46,132 bases of DNA, taken from Limnohabitans sp. Rim8 (lineage in GTDB: Bacteria; Pseudomonadota; Gammaproteobacteria; Burkholderiales; Burkholderiaceae_C). Below, one piece after another: positions 26,319 to 35,233 of this stretch; positions within the stretch are counted from its first letter, which is position 1; each line of letters starts with the position of its first letter. A program made the translations under genes and the position numbers. Below the pieces are notes generated by a model. That model made no database searches. It was given only the letters and a program-made list of their open reading frames with translations, and was not told the DNA's origin. The stretch covers positions 1 to 46,132 of the forward strand of contig CAMDFK010000026.1 in the NCBI GenBank assembly GCA_945897465.1. The letters are read 5' to 3'.

Positions 26319-28022
26319 ATGACCACATCCCCATCACGCCGTGAATTTGTCGTACGCGTTGCCAGCCTTTCTGCGGCGCTGGCTGCAGGCGCAGGCCTTT
26401 CTGCTTGTGGCGGTAACACCCCAGCAGAATTCAATTTTGGGGTCGCCAGCGGCGATCCATTGGCCAACAAGGTGATCCTTTGGACACACGCCAAATTTCC
26501 TGGCAGCGACATCGATGTCTCTTTGCGCTACCAAGTGGCCAGCGATGCAGCTTTCACGCAAGTGGTCAGCGAGGGCACGGTGGTGGCTTCTTCGTCCACG
26601 GGCTTCACAGCCAAAGTTGACGCCAGCGGACTGCAGGCCGGCACCGCTTATTTCTACCGCTTCAGCCAAGGCAGCACCCACTCCCCCGTGGGACGCACCC
26701 GCACCCTGCCGCAAACGGCCGACAGCCTGAAACTCGCCGTCATGAGCTGTACCAATTACCCCGCAGGTTTTTTCAATGTGTACGCTGAAGTGGCCAAAAG
26801 CGATGCCGAATTTGCGCTGCACTTGGGTGACTACATCTACGAATATGCCGCCTCTGGCTATGCCTCATCGGCTGCAGCCAGCTTGGGCCGCGTCTCGGTA
26901 CCGTCTAACGAGTTGATCACTTTGGCCGATTACCGCGCCCGCCATGCCCAGTACAAGAGCGATCCAGACAGCAAGAATCTGCATGCCCTCAAGCCCATGA
27001 TCGCAGTCTGGGATGACCATGAAATTGCCAACGATGCATTCAAAGACGGTGCAGAAAACCACACCACGGCCACAGAGGGTGCTTGGGCAGACCGCAAGGC
27101 TGCGGCTTTGCAGGCTTACCACGAGTGGATGCCGATTCGCACCGGAGCGGACAAAGCCAAGATCTACCGCAGCTTCAACTTTGGCAATCTGGTGAGCCTG
27201 CACATGCTGGACACCCGCCTGATCGGCCGTGACGAGCAAATTGACATTGGTGCCTTGGCGGGCGCTGCAGGTCCGCAAGCAAGGAATGCGGCACTGGCCG
27301 CATTTTCATCACCTGCTCGGCAGATGCTGGGCGCCGAGCAAATGCAGTGGTTACAGGGCCAACTGACCGCCAGCACAGCCCGCTGGCAAGTTTTAGGTCA
27401 GCAGGTGCTCATGGGTCGCATGGAGTTTCCTGTCTCGGTTCTTTCCGCCTTGAACACCTCAGACTTGTCGGAGGCCGCACAACTGGCAGGGCAAAAGACC
27501 GTCAACGACTATTTGATTGCCAAAGCTACACCTGCCAGCGCCAGAACACCTGCCCAAGCTGATTTGATGAACACCACACTGAACCCCAAACTGGGCTACA
27601 ACCTGGACGCTTGGGACGGTTATGTGGTCGCCCGTGAAACTTTGCTCATGACGGCCTATCAATTACAAAAACGCTTGGTGGTTTTGGCGGGTGACACCCA
27701 CAACGCCTGGCACAGTGACCTGACCCTGATGGGCTTGGTCGTGCCCAGCTTGGCCAACACCAAAGTGGGTGAGGAGTTCGCCACCTCGTCGGTCAGTTCG
27801 CCAGGCATTGAAACGTACTTGGCGACATTGAATCCAGCGCAAATCAAAGGTATTTTTGAAGGCGTGGTGGATGACCTCAACTGGATGGACGCCTCCAAGC
27901 GTGGCTATTTGAAGATGAGTTTTTCTGCGACGGAAGCCAAAGGCGAATGGTTCTTTGTGGACACCATCAGCAGCAGGACTTACACCAGCGCATTGGGGCA
28001 CTCAAGGACCATGCCCGCTTGA
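26319..28022 (+). CDS. phoD: Alkaline phosphatase PhoD family
   Basis: A 567-residue exported phosphodiesterase/phosphomonoesterase. The N-terminus has a Tat-type SRREFVV motif followed by a hydrophobic stretch and a lipobox (LSACGG), suggesting export of the folded metalloenzyme and lipid anchoring. An Fn3-like segment comes next, then the metal-binding motifs SCTNYPAGFF, LHLGDYIYEYA, AVWDDHEIANDAF and LAGDTHNAWHSD. PhoD enzymes use Fe3+ and Ca2+. The ATG has AGGAG upstream. A strong terminator follows, and the next PHO box begins right after it. Confidence 0.93.
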   Translation: MTTSPSRREFVVRVASLSAALAAGAGLSACGGNTPAEFNFGVASGDPLANKVILWTHAKFPGSDIDVSLRYQVASDAAFTQVVSEGTVVASSSTGFTAKVDASGLQAGTAYFYRFSQGSTHSPVGRTRTLPQTADSLKLAVMSCTNYPAGFFNVYAEVAKSDAEFALHLGDYIYEYAASGYASSAAASLGRVSVPSNELITLADYRARHAQYKSDPDSKNLHALKPMIAVWDDHEIANDAFKDGAENHTTATEGAWADRKAAALQAYHEWMPIRTGADKAKIYRSFNFGNLVSLHMLDTRLIGRDEQIDIGALAGAAGPQARNAALAAFSSPARQMLGAEQMQWLQGQLTASTARWQVLGQQVLMGRMEFPVSVLSALNTSDLSEAAQLAGQKTVNDYLIAKATPASARTPAQADLMNTTLNPKLGYNLDAWDGYVVARETLLMTAYQLQKRLVVLAGDTHNAWHSDLTLMGLVVPSLANTKVGEEFATSSVSSPGIETYLATLNPAQIKGIFEGVVDDLNWMDASKRGYLKMSFSATEAKGEWFFVDTISSRTYTSALGHSRTMPA

Positions 28023-28040
28023 ACCTTGTGCGGTCCAATA

Positions 28041-28070
28041 AGTCAGGCGCCTTGGGGCGCCTGACTTTTT
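28041..28070 (+). terminator. Rho-independent terminator of phoD
   Basis: A perfect 11-base stem AGTCAGGCGCC/GGCGCCTGACT with loop TTGG runs into TTTTT, 18 bases after the phoD stop. The phnD PHO box starts two bases later. Confidence 0.93.
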
Positions 28071-28071
28071 A

Positions 28072-28105
28072 ATGTCACGAAAATGTCTTTTTGCGCTGCT
28101 AGCCT
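28072..28105 (+). promoter_or_regulatory. PHO box and -10 of phnD (transporter 1)
   Basis: ATGTCAC-GAAA-ATGTCTT at 28072-28089 matches the doubled CTGTCAT at 10 of 14 bases. TAGCCT follows after exactly 10 bases (28100-28105). The start codon is about 28 bases further on, with GAGG before it. Confidence 0.72.
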
Positions 28106-28133
28106 CGGTTTTTTTAACCCACTGAGGTATTTC

Positions 28134-29087
28134 ATGAAACTCCGACACAGCATTGGTTTGGCTTCTCTCATCAGCTTGGCATTGGCTGGCCCGACTTTGG
28201 CCATGGACGCCCGCTTCAAAGACGCCAACGGCGACATGGTGGCCGATGCTCCTACCGATGCCAAGCAATGGATCGACCCCGCCACTTTGGTGTTTGCTTA
28301 CACCCCCGTAGAAGACCCCGCGGTTTACGCCCCAGTGTGGGCACCCTTCCTGGATCACCTGTCCAAAGTGACCGGCAAGAAGGTTCAGTTCTTCCCCGTG
28401 CAAAGCAACGCCGCTCAGCTTGAAGCCATGCGTGCAGGCCGCTTGCACGTCTCGGGTTTCAACACCGGCTCTAACCCCATCGCTGTGAACTGCGCTGGTT
28501 TTGTGCCCTTTGCCATGATGGCCTCCAAAGACAACCGCTTCGGCTACGAGATGGAGTTCATCACCCACCCCGGCAGCGGCATCGAGAAGATCGAAGACAT
28601 CAAGGGCAAGCGCATGGCCTTCACGTCCGAGACCTCCAACTCGGGCTACAAAGCACCCTCCGCCTTGATGCGCCAGCAGTTCAAGATGGAAGCGGGCAAG
28701 GACTTCACGCCTGTGTTCAGCGGCAAGCACGACAACTCGATCTTGGGCGTGGCCAACAAAGACTACCCCGCAGCCGCGATTGCCAACTCGGTAAAACTTC
28801 GTATGGAAGCCCGTGGCGTCGTCAAGCCCGAGCAGACCAAAGTCATTTACAAGTCGGCTTCATTCCCCACCACCGGCTATGGCTATGTTTACAACCTCAA
28901 GCCTGAGTTGGCCGAGAAGATCAAACAAGCCTTCTTCAGCTTCAATTGGGAAGGCACGACCATGGCGGCTGAATTCAACAAAGCCCAACCACCACAGGAA
29001 AAGTTCATGCCCATCACCTACAAGCAGCACTGGGCTGTGGTGCGTGAGATTGACCAGGCCATGAACGTCAGCTACGCCTGCAAGTAA
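28134..29087 (+). CDS. phnD: Phosphonate ABC transporter binding protein PhnD (system 1)
   Basis: A 317-residue periplasmic binding protein. The chosen ATG has GAGG upstream and opens a signal peptide (LASLISLALAGPTLA); an earlier in-frame ATG at 28083 lies inside the PHO box. The mature part has VEDPAVYAPVWAPFLDHLSK, AMRAGRLHVSGFNTGSN and AFTSETSNSGYKAP, the ligand-binding loops of PhnD proteins. It heads phnD-phnC-phnE-phnE and, with phnX downstream, probably binds 2-aminoethylphosphonate or a close relative. Ligand identity is inferred from gene context. Confidence 0.93.
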   Translation: MKLRHSIGLASLISLALAGPTLAMDARFKDANGDMVADAPTDAKQWIDPATLVFAYTPVEDPAVYAPVWAPFLDHLSKVTGKKVQFFPVQSNAAQLEAMRAGRLHVSGFNTGSNPIAVNCAGFVPFAMMASKDNRFGYEMEFITHPGSGIEKIEDIKGKRMAFTSETSNSGYKAPSALMRQQFKMEAGKDFTPVFSGKHDNSILGVANKDYPAAAIANSVKLRMEARGVVKPEQTKVIYKSASFPTTGYGYVYNLKPELAEKIKQAFFSFNWEGTTMAAEFNKAQPPQEKFMPITYKQHWAVVREIDQAMNVSYACK

Positions 29088-29096
29088 AAGGCACCC

Positions 29097-29921
29097 ATGC
29101 TGCAGCTGCAACAGTTGGACAAGCGCTACCCCACGGGTGACCTCGCGCTGAAAAGCGTGAGTTTAGACGTGGCTTCGGGTGAGGTGTTGGGTTTGATCGG
29201 GCCTTCGGGCGCGGGCAAGTCCACCCTCATCCGGTGCGTGAATCGGCTGGTGCAGCCCACAGCAGGGCAAATCGTGCTTGACGGCCAAGACCTGGGTCAG
29301 CTCGGATCGTCTGGGCTGCGCCAGGCACGCCGTCACATCGGCATGATTTTTCAGGAATACGCCTTGGTCGAGCGCTTGACCGTGATGGAAAACTTGTTGT
29401 CGGGCCGTCTCGGCTACACCGGCTTTTGGGCCAGCTGGTTTCGCCGCTTTGAAGCCCAAGACATCGAGCAGGCCTATGCCTTGCTTGACCGTGTGGGACT
29501 GAGTGGCATGGAGAACAAACGCGCCGATGCGCTGTCGGGCGGGCAGCGCCAACGCGTGGGCATTGCACGCGCTCTGATGCAAAGCCCCAAATTGCTGTTG
29601 GTGGACGAACCCACTGCCAGCCTTGACCCCAAGACCTCGCGCCAAATCATGCGTTTGATTTTGGAGCTGTGCCAAGAGCGCGGCTTGGCCGCGATCGTCA
29701 ACATCCATGACGTGGTGTTGGCCACCGAATTTTTACCGCGCATCGTTGGTTTACGTGCGGGCAGCGTGGTGTTTGATGGACCCGCATCCCAAGTGGACCG
29801 TGAAGTGCTAACGCGTATTTATGGCGACGAAGACTGGACTGCCATTACCCAGCGCATGCAAGCCACGGCAGAAGCCAACCAAGGGCGGGCTGCCAACCAT
29901 CTGAGCCTGACAGCCGCATGA
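29097..29921 (+). CDS. phnC: Phosphonate ABC transporter ATP-binding protein PhnC (system 1)
   Basis: A 274-residue ABC ATPase. Walker A is GPSGAGKST (about 35-43), the signature is [15 protein letters not shown] and Walker [14 protein letters not shown]. The insertion [18 protein letters not shown] after the Q-loop is typical of PhnC. It begins 9 bases after phnD and overlaps the next gene by 4 bases (ATGA). Confidence 0.95.
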   Translation: MLQLQQLDKRYPTGDLALKSVSLDVASGEVLGLIGPSGAGKSTLIRCVNRLVQPTAGQIVLDGQDLGQLGSSGLRQARRHIGMIFQEYALVERLTVMENLLSGRLGYTGFWASWFRRFEAQDIEQAYALLDRVGLSGMENKRADALSGGQRQRVGIARALMQSPKLLLVDEPTASLDPKTSRQIMRLILELCQERGLAAIVNIHDVVLATEFLPRIVGLRAGSVVFDGPASQVDREVLTRIYGDEDWTAITQRMQATAEANQGRAANHLSLTAA

Positions 29922-30739
29922 GCGCCGAGTTGCCCTCAATGGGTGCACGCTCCTTGCGCACTTGGACGCGCCCTCCTTTCATAGCCAGCACGACCACGCG
30001 TTGGGCCCTTTACATCGGTGCATTGGTTTACTTGGTACTGGCCATTGGCTCTGTAGAGATTAACTGGGCCCGCATGGTGCTGGGCTTGGAGCGCGGTTGG
30101 GCCTTTGTCCAAGGCTTCATGTACCCTGACTTTTCCAGCCGGTGGGGCGACATCCAATTGGGCTTTCAAGAAAGCCTGACCATGACGGTGACCTCCACCG
30201 CTTTGGGCGTGTTGTTGTCCATCCCCATGGCCGTGGGGGCTTCGCGCAACTTGGCCCCCACATGGATTTACCTGTTTTGTCGGGGATTCATCGCTTTGTC
30301 GCGCACCTTGAACGAAATCATTGTGGCGATCTTTTTGGTGGCCATGTTCGGCTTTGGTCCCTTTGCAGGCTTTTTGACGCTGACCTTTGCCACCATCGGT
30401 TTCATGGCCAAGCTCATGGCAGAGGACATCGAAGAAATTCAGGCCTCACAACTTGAAGCCCTGCGTGCCACCGGTGCGGGGTATTTGCAAGTGCTGGACT
30501 TTGCCGTGCTGTCACAGGTCATGCCCCGCTTGTTGGGTTTGTCTTTGTACAGACTGGACATCAATTTCCGCGAGTCGGCGGTGATCGGCATCGTGGGCGC
30601 AGGCGGCATTGGCGCCACACTCAACACCGCCATGGACCGCTACGAATTCGACTCGGCCGCTGCGATTTTGTGGGTGATCATCGTGATTGTCATGCTGGCT
30701 GAATACGCCTCAGGCCGCCTGAGAAAGTTCATCCAATGA
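29918..30739 (+). CDS. phnE: Phosphonate ABC transporter permease PhnE (first of two)
   Basis: A 273-residue inner-membrane permease with about six helices. The coupling region [23 protein letters not shown] and the later [20 protein letters not shown] are characteristic of PhnE. The gene is coupled to phnC and to the next permease by 4-base overlaps. Two permeases after one PhnC suggest a heterodimeric channel. Confidence 0.93.
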   Translation: MSAELPSMGARSLRTWTRPPFIASTTTRWALYIGALVYLVLAIGSVEINWARMVLGLERGWAFVQGFMYPDFSSRWGDIQLGFQESLTMTVTSTALGVLLSIPMAVGASRNLAPTWIYLFCRGFIALSRTLNEIIVAIFLVAMFGFGPFAGFLTLTFATIGFMAKLMAEDIEEIQASQLEALRATGAGYLQVLDFAVLSQVMPRLLGLSLYRLDINFRESAVIGIVGAGGIGATLNTAMDRYEFDSAAAILWVIIVIVMLAEYASGRLRKFIQ

Positions 30740-31545
30740 GCACTCCGTCCTTTTCAGCGAATTGGCGCAAGCGTTCGCCCCGGTCTGAGTTGGCCATCTT
30801 CATGCTGTGGGTTTTGCTTTTGGCGTTTGTGAGCTGGACCTTCCAGGTCATGACACAAGACACCATTTGGGCGTTTGTGACAGACGCACCAGCACAGTTC
30901 AAAGACATTGGCTCGCGGATGATGCCGCCGGCTTGGGACTCGGTGCACGAGTTGTGGTGGCCATTGTGGGAGACCATGAACATCGCCACTTTGGGCACTC
31001 TGTTGGGAATCGTGATGGCCGTGCCCGTGGCATTTTTGGCCGCCAGCAACACCACCCCCAGCAGCACCTTCATCCGCCCTGTGGCTTTGTTTGTGATCGT
31101 GGCCTCACGCTCCATCAACTCGCTCATTTGGGCTTTGTTGTTGGTGGCCATTTTGGGTCCAGGTGTGTTGGCGGGCATTTTGGCCATTGCGCTGCGCTCC
31201 ATCGGTTTCATTGGCAAATTGCTCTACGAAGCCATCGAAGAAATTGACGCCGACCAAGTCGAAGCCATCGAATCCACAGGAGCCTCCAGCGCCCAAACCA
31301 TGGCTTGGGGGGTGGTCCCACAAGTGGCGCCCACATTGGCCGGTATCAGCGTGTTCCGCTGGGACATCAACATCCGCGAATCCACCGTGCTGGGCTTGGT
31401 GGGTGCGGGTGGTATTGGCGTCAAGCTAGAAGGCGCCCTCGCCACCTTGGCTTGGCCCAAAGTGACCATGCTGCTGATCTTGATTTTGGCCACAGTCGTT
31501 TTCAGTGAATGGGTCACTGCCAAGGTCAGAGAAAAATTAATTTGA
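30736..31545 (+). CDS. phnE: Phosphonate ABC transporter permease PhnE (second of two)
   Basis: A 269-residue permease with the same overall fold as the preceding gene. It carries EAIEEIDADQVEAIESTGASSAQ (coupling loop) and NIRESTVLGLVGAGGIGVKL. It is distinct enough from its neighbour to be an old duplicate rather than a recent copy. A gap of 98 bases without a recognised gene separates it from phnX. Confidence 0.93.
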   Translation: MSTPSFSANWRKRSPRSELAIFMLWVLLLAFVSWTFQVMTQDTIWAFVTDAPAQFKDIGSRMMPPAWDSVHELWWPLWETMNIATLGTLLGIVMAVPVAFLAASNTTPSSTFIRPVALFVIVASRSINSLIWALLLVAILGPGVLAGILAIALRSIGFIGKLLYEAIEEIDADQVEAIESTGASSAQTMAWGVVPQVAPTLAGISVFRWDINIRESTVLGLVGAGGIGVKLEGALATLAWPKVTMLLILILATVVFSEWVTAKVREKLI

Positions 31546-31643
31546 ATTTTTCGGATCAGGTGGCTACACAGTTTGCTGACATACCCATTCAGAAAATCCA
31601 CCCACGCTTGGCGTGTTCGCTGAGCTCTAACCCATCATTTCAT

Positions 31644-32474
31644 ATGACGCCCATCTCGACAACAAAACCCCAGCTCGAAGCTGTCATCTTTGATTGGGCT
31701 GGCACCATGGTGGACTTTGGCTCGTTTGCCCCCACACAAATATTTGTGGATGCCTTTGCACAAGCCTATGGTTTTGACATCAGTCTCGAAGAAGCACGCA
31801 GGCCTATGGGCTTGGGTAAATGGCAGCACATTGAAGCCTTAGGTCAAGACCCTGATGTCGGTCCTCGCTGGATCACTCAATTTGGCCGTCCCCTTTCACA
31901 AGACGATGTGCGCCACATCTATGAAGCCTTTATTCCGCTCCAAGTTGAGCGTGTGGGTGCACACAGCGATTTGATCCCGGGTGCTTTGTCGCTGGTGCAA
32001 GACCTGCGCAAACAGGGACTGAAAATCGGCTCGACCACAGGCTATCCGCGAGAGGTGATGAACCGCCTCATGGCCCTGACCGCTGACAAAGGCTACCTGC
32101 CCGATTGCACCATTTGCGCAGACGATTTGGCCGCTGGGTCCAGACCAGGTCCGTGGATGGCTCTGGCCTGTGTGCAAGATTTGCATATTGGTGCTGTATC
32201 ACACTGCGTCAAAGTCGACGACACGGTACCCGGTATTGCCGAAGGCTTGAACGCAGGCATGTGGACGGTGGGTCTGGCACTGTCCGGCAGTCCTGCCGGT
32301 TGGACACTCGCTGAATTCGAGAATGCAGATGAGGATGAACGGCGCACCGTACGCGAACGCGTGACGCCCATGTTTGAAGCTGCAGGTGCGCATTTTGTGA
32401 TTGACACGGTGGCCGACCTGCCCGCCGTGTTGATCGCCATTGAAGAGCGTTTGGCCATGGGCCTGCGCCCTTGA
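31644..32474 (+). CDS. phnX: Phosphonoacetaldehyde hydrolase (phosphonatase)
   Basis: A 276-residue HAD-superfamily enzyme that splits phosphonoacetaldehyde into acetaldehyde and phosphate. The nucleophile is Asp17 in AVIFDWAGTMVDFGSFAPT, and the Schiff-base lysine that marks PhnX is Lys59 in ARRPMGLGKWQHIEAL. The third HAD motif is in VKVDDTVPGI. The frame is open upstream to 31509 inside phnE, but ATG 31644 gives the usual length. Compared with the Bacillus cereus enzyme as I recall it, one extra residue appears in AAGSRPGPWM. The usual upstream enzyme PhnW is absent; an FAD oxidoreductase follows instead. Confidence 0.94.
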   Translation: MTPISTTKPQLEAVIFDWAGTMVDFGSFAPTQIFVDAFAQAYGFDISLEEARRPMGLGKWQHIEALGQDPDVGPRWITQFGRPLSQDDVRHIYEAFIPLQVERVGAHSDLIPGALSLVQDLRKQGLKIGSTTGYPREVMNRLMALTADKGYLPDCTICADDLAAGSRPGPWMALACVQDLHIGAVSHCVKVDDTVPGIAEGLNAGMWTVGLALSGSPAGWTLAEFENADEDERRTVRERVTPMFEAAGAHFVIDTVADLPAVLIAIEERLAMGLRP

Positions 32475-32482
32475 AAGAAAAT

Positions 32483-33616
32483 ATGACCATGAACGAGACC
32501 CACACACATTACGACTTGGTGGTGGTGGGCGCAGGCATTGTGGGCCTGGCCACCGCCTGGACGGCCAGACAACGCGGCCTGCGCGTTGCTGTGGTCGAAC
32601 GCAATGCCAAAGCCATTGGTGCTTCGGTGCGCAATTTTGGCTTCATCACGGTCACTGGACAACGCCGTGGCGAACACTGGCAACGGGCGAAAGACACTGC
32701 TGCCATTTGGCGCGAGGTGGCCCCCCAGGCGGGCATTGAAGTGGTGCACGAAGGCTTGCTGATGCTGGCCCAACGCCCTGAGGCTGTAGACGTATTGGAA
32801 GCGTTGATGGCCACTGAAATGGGCCAGGGCTGTACCCTGCTGAGCCCCAAAACCGCAGCGCGAGACTGGCCTTGGTTGCAAAAGGGCCTTGCACTTTTGC
32901 ACAGCCCTCATGAATGCCGGGTCGAGTCGCGGGACGCCATTCCTCGCCTGAGCCAGTGGTTGGCCCAGAGCCTGGGTGTCGATTTTTTTTGGAACACGGC
33001 GGTTCTGAGTGTCGACTTGCCGCACATCAGCACCAGCCGAGGGCGTCTGCACGCAGAGCGCTGCGTGGTCTGCCCGGGCAACGATTTGAATGCCTTGTAC
33101 CCCGACGTGCTGGCCCAAGCCGGCATTCGCCAATGCACTTTGCAAATGATGCGGGTGTCACCGGGTCAAGCGCTGAAACTCCCCAGCGCTGTCATGTCAG
33201 ACTTGAGCTTGATCCGCTACGAAGGCTATGCCGACTTGCACGAGGCTCAAGCCCTGAAGAAACGATTGCAAGGCGAGCAAGCCAAGCACTTGGCACAGGG
33301 CATTCATTTGATCGTGGTGCAGTCAGCCGATGGGTCTTTGGTGGTGGGCGATAGCCATGTTTATGGCGATGCGGAAAAACCTTTTGCCAGCGCCCAGACC
33401 GAAGATCTGATCATGAACGAGTTCCACCATGTGCTGAATTTACCCAAGGCCAAAGTGACCGAGCGTTGGACCGGTTGCTATGCCTCGGCGCAAGACGTGG
33501 TCTTCAAAGCCACGCCCAGCACAGGGGTGGCCATCGGGGTGGTCACGGGGGGCACTGGTGCATCGACCTCATTTGCATTTGCAAGAGAGTTGCTTGACTT
33601 GGTCATGGGGGCATGA
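32483..33616 (+). CDS. FAD-dependent oxidoreductase linked to phosphonatase (TIGR03364-type)
   Basis: A 377-residue D-amino-acid-oxidase-fold protein. The FAD-binding motif is DLVVVGAGIVGLATAWTAR at the N-terminus, and AIGASVRNFGFITVTGQ follows. The end has CYASAQDVVFKATPSTGVAIGVVTGGTGAST, the second FAD-contact region. It begins 8 bases after phnX. This subfamily is repeatedly found beside phosphonate hydrolases and is thought to deaminate an aminophosphonate. Relatives have been linked to oxidation of 2-aminoethylphosphonate or its N-methyl form, as I recall. It probably makes the PhnX substrate here. ATG at 32489 is an alternative start. Confidence 0.8.
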   Translation: MTMNETHTHYDLVVVGAGIVGLATAWTARQRGLRVAVVERNAKAIGASVRNFGFITVTGQRRGEHWQRAKDTAAIWREVAPQAGIEVVHEGLLMLAQRPEAVDVLEALMATEMGQGCTLLSPKTAARDWPWLQKGLALLHSPHECRVESRDAIPRLSQWLAQSLGVDFFWNTAVLSVDLPHISTSRGRLHAERCVVCPGNDLNALYPDVLAQAGIRQCTLQMMRVSPGQALKLPSAVMSDLSLIRYEGYADLHEAQALKKRLQGEQAKHLAQGIHLIVVQSADGSLVVGDSHVYGDAEKPFASAQTEDLIMNEFHHVLNLPKAKVTERWTGCYASAQDVVFKATPSTGVAIGVVTGGTGASTSFAFARELLDLVMGA

Positions 33617-33657
33617 ATCCGTTGGGTGCATTTGAGGGTTAGCGCCCTGTAGGTGCA

Positions 33658-33975
33658 TCAAGACTTGAAATTGACCAAAGCCACGCCCAGCACGATCAAG
33701 CCCAGTCCTGTGATTTGATACATCGACAGACTTTGCTTGTGCAAAAAGTAAGCGATCACCGACACCAAAACAATACCCAAGCCTGACCAAATTCCATAAG
33801 CCACGCCAACCGGAATCACCTTGACCGCCACTGACAAAAAATAGAAGGCCATGGCATAGCCCACCACCACCAACACAGAAGGCCAAGGGCGGGTGAAACT
33901 CTCGGTGGCTTTAAGGGCGGAAGTGGCAATCACTTCGGTGGTGATGGCCAAAGCCAATGCGGTGTAGGGTGTCAT
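33658..33975 (-). CDS. Small multidrug resistance (SMR) transporter, EmrE/QacE-like
   Basis: A 105-residue protein with four transmembrane helices, the standard SMR size. The essential glutamate is in ALAITTEVIATSALK (Glu14), and VPVGVAYGIWSGLGIVLV in helix 3 is the dimer-contact motif. SMR dimers exchange protons for quaternary ammonium or guanidinium compounds. It is convergent with the FAD oxidoreductase and lies 88 bases downstream of phnM on the same strand. Whether it exports an amine from phosphonate breakdown is unknown. Confidence 0.9.
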   Translation of the reverse strand: MTPYTALALAITTEVIATSALKATESFTRPWPSVLVVVGYAMAFYFLSVAVKVIPVGVAYGIWSGLGIVLVSVIAYFLHKQSLSMYQITGLGLIVLGVALVNFKS

Positions 33976-34063
33976 GGGGCTCTTTTCGTGAATTTCCGGC
34001 GCATTTACATGCAGTCCTAACAGGCAGCAAGCTCAATGCGGAAAAATACGGCTGAGAACGCAA

Positions 34064-35233
34064 CTAGACAACACGAACACCATCTCGCCAAACTGCGCGA
34101 ACTATCGGCTGGTGGCGCCCATTGGGCAAATTCATCATTCGCACCTGCACAAAGTCAGCCCGGCAATTGGGCTCCAGCATGCCCCTGTCGTGCAGTCCGA
34201 TGGACTTGGCGGGATTCCGTGTCACAAGCGCCACAGCTTGTGGCAAGCTGAGGTGGGTGGTTTCTGTGAGTCGAACCACAGCCGACAGCAAACTGCCAGG
34301 CACATAATCTGAAGACAGAATATCGACTAGACCCAGGTTGGCCAATTCGGTGGCGGAGACATTGCCCGAGTGAGAACCGCCTCGAACCACATTGGGGCCA
34401 CCCATGATCGTCAACATGTTTCGCTCTTTTGCGGCTTGAGCGGCAACGACAGTGGTTGGAAACTCTGAGACCTTTGCACCTTCAGCAAAGGCTTGCTCCA
34501 CATGTGCAACTGTGGTGTCGTCATGGCTCGCCAGCGCGATTTGATGTTCGTGGCAATATGTCGTGAAAAAGGCTCTGTGTGGTTGAACGTACCTTGCCTG
34601 AGCAATTTGAGCCATGGCCACACGCTCATCAAACTTTTTTTGGGTCCAACCTTTTTTGCCAGAAAAATAGATCCAAGCATGCTCTAAATTTTCCCATTGA
34701 CGCTGCCCTGGCGTGTGATCCATGAGCGAAATCATTTTGACCAAGGGGTGGCCAGTGAATGGTGAAAACAAGTCCAGTGTGTTGGGTGCTGGCAATTCAC
34801 ATCGCACATGCAAAAAATGATCGGCTCGAAGCGCCCCACGGCTCACAAAATCTGACAAGCAACTGAGCACCGAATCCCATTCACTGCCCCGAACACTGTC
34901 CGGATCGGTCTCCCCCACACCCAAAGCATCCAACACAGTGGTTATGCCTGCCGCTGCGATCTCGGCATCATGGGCCAAAATTGCCGGCGCATCATCCCAT
35001 CGCACCTTGGGCCGCGGCATCATATGCCGCTCAAAGTTATCGGTATGAACCTCAACCAATCCAGGTATTAAAAAATCGCCCTCCAAGTCGAGGGCGTGGG
35101 TAACAGATGATGAACCTTGATCGAGGTGCTGAATCAAACCGTTTTGAAAAGCCAGACATCCATGGACAACTTCATTTTCCAGGACCAGTTGCGCATTTTT
35201 GAACACCAAGGGCGAAGCGGTTATGCAATTCAT
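34064..35233 (-). CDS. phnM: RPnTP hydrolase PhnM of the C-P lyase pathway
   Basis: A 389-residue amidohydrolase-fold enzyme that removes pyrophosphate from ribose-phosphonate triphosphate to give the C-P lyase substrate. Motifs are PGLVEVHTDNFERHMMPRP, the central TTYCHEHQIALASHDDTT and the C-terminal SSDYVPGSLLSAVV, which provide metal ligands. It is the last gene of phnGHIJKLM and overlaps phnL by 4 bases. Confidence 0.95.
   Translation of the reverse strand: MNCITASPLVFKNAQLVLENEVVHGCLAFQNGLIQHLDQGSSSVTHALDLEGDFLIPGLVEVHTDNFERHMMPRPKVRWDDAPAILAHDAEIAAAGITTVLDALGVGETDPDSVRGSEWDSVLSCLSDFVSRGALRADHFLHVRCELPAPNTLDLFSPFTGHPLVKMISLMDHTPGQRQWENLEHAWIYFSGKKGWTQKKFDERVAMAQIAQARYVQPHRAFFTTYCHEHQIALASHDDTTVAHVEQAFAEGAKVSEFPTTVVAAQAAKERNMLTIMGGPNVVRGGSHSGNVSATELANLGLVDILSSDYVPGSLLSAVVRLTETTHLSLPQAVALVTRNPAKSIGLHDRGMLEPNCRADFVQVRMMNLPNGRHQPIVRAVWRDGVRVV

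Noticed and set aside
31546-31643. PHO box before phnX (CTGACAT near 31591)
   Set aside because: The first unit is good but the second (ATTCAGA) does not match, and phnX can be expressed from the phnD promoter.
32093-33145. Minus-strand frame opposite phnX and the FAD oxidoreductase
   Set aside because: It spans two supported genes, has no recognisable domain and no plausible ribosome site.
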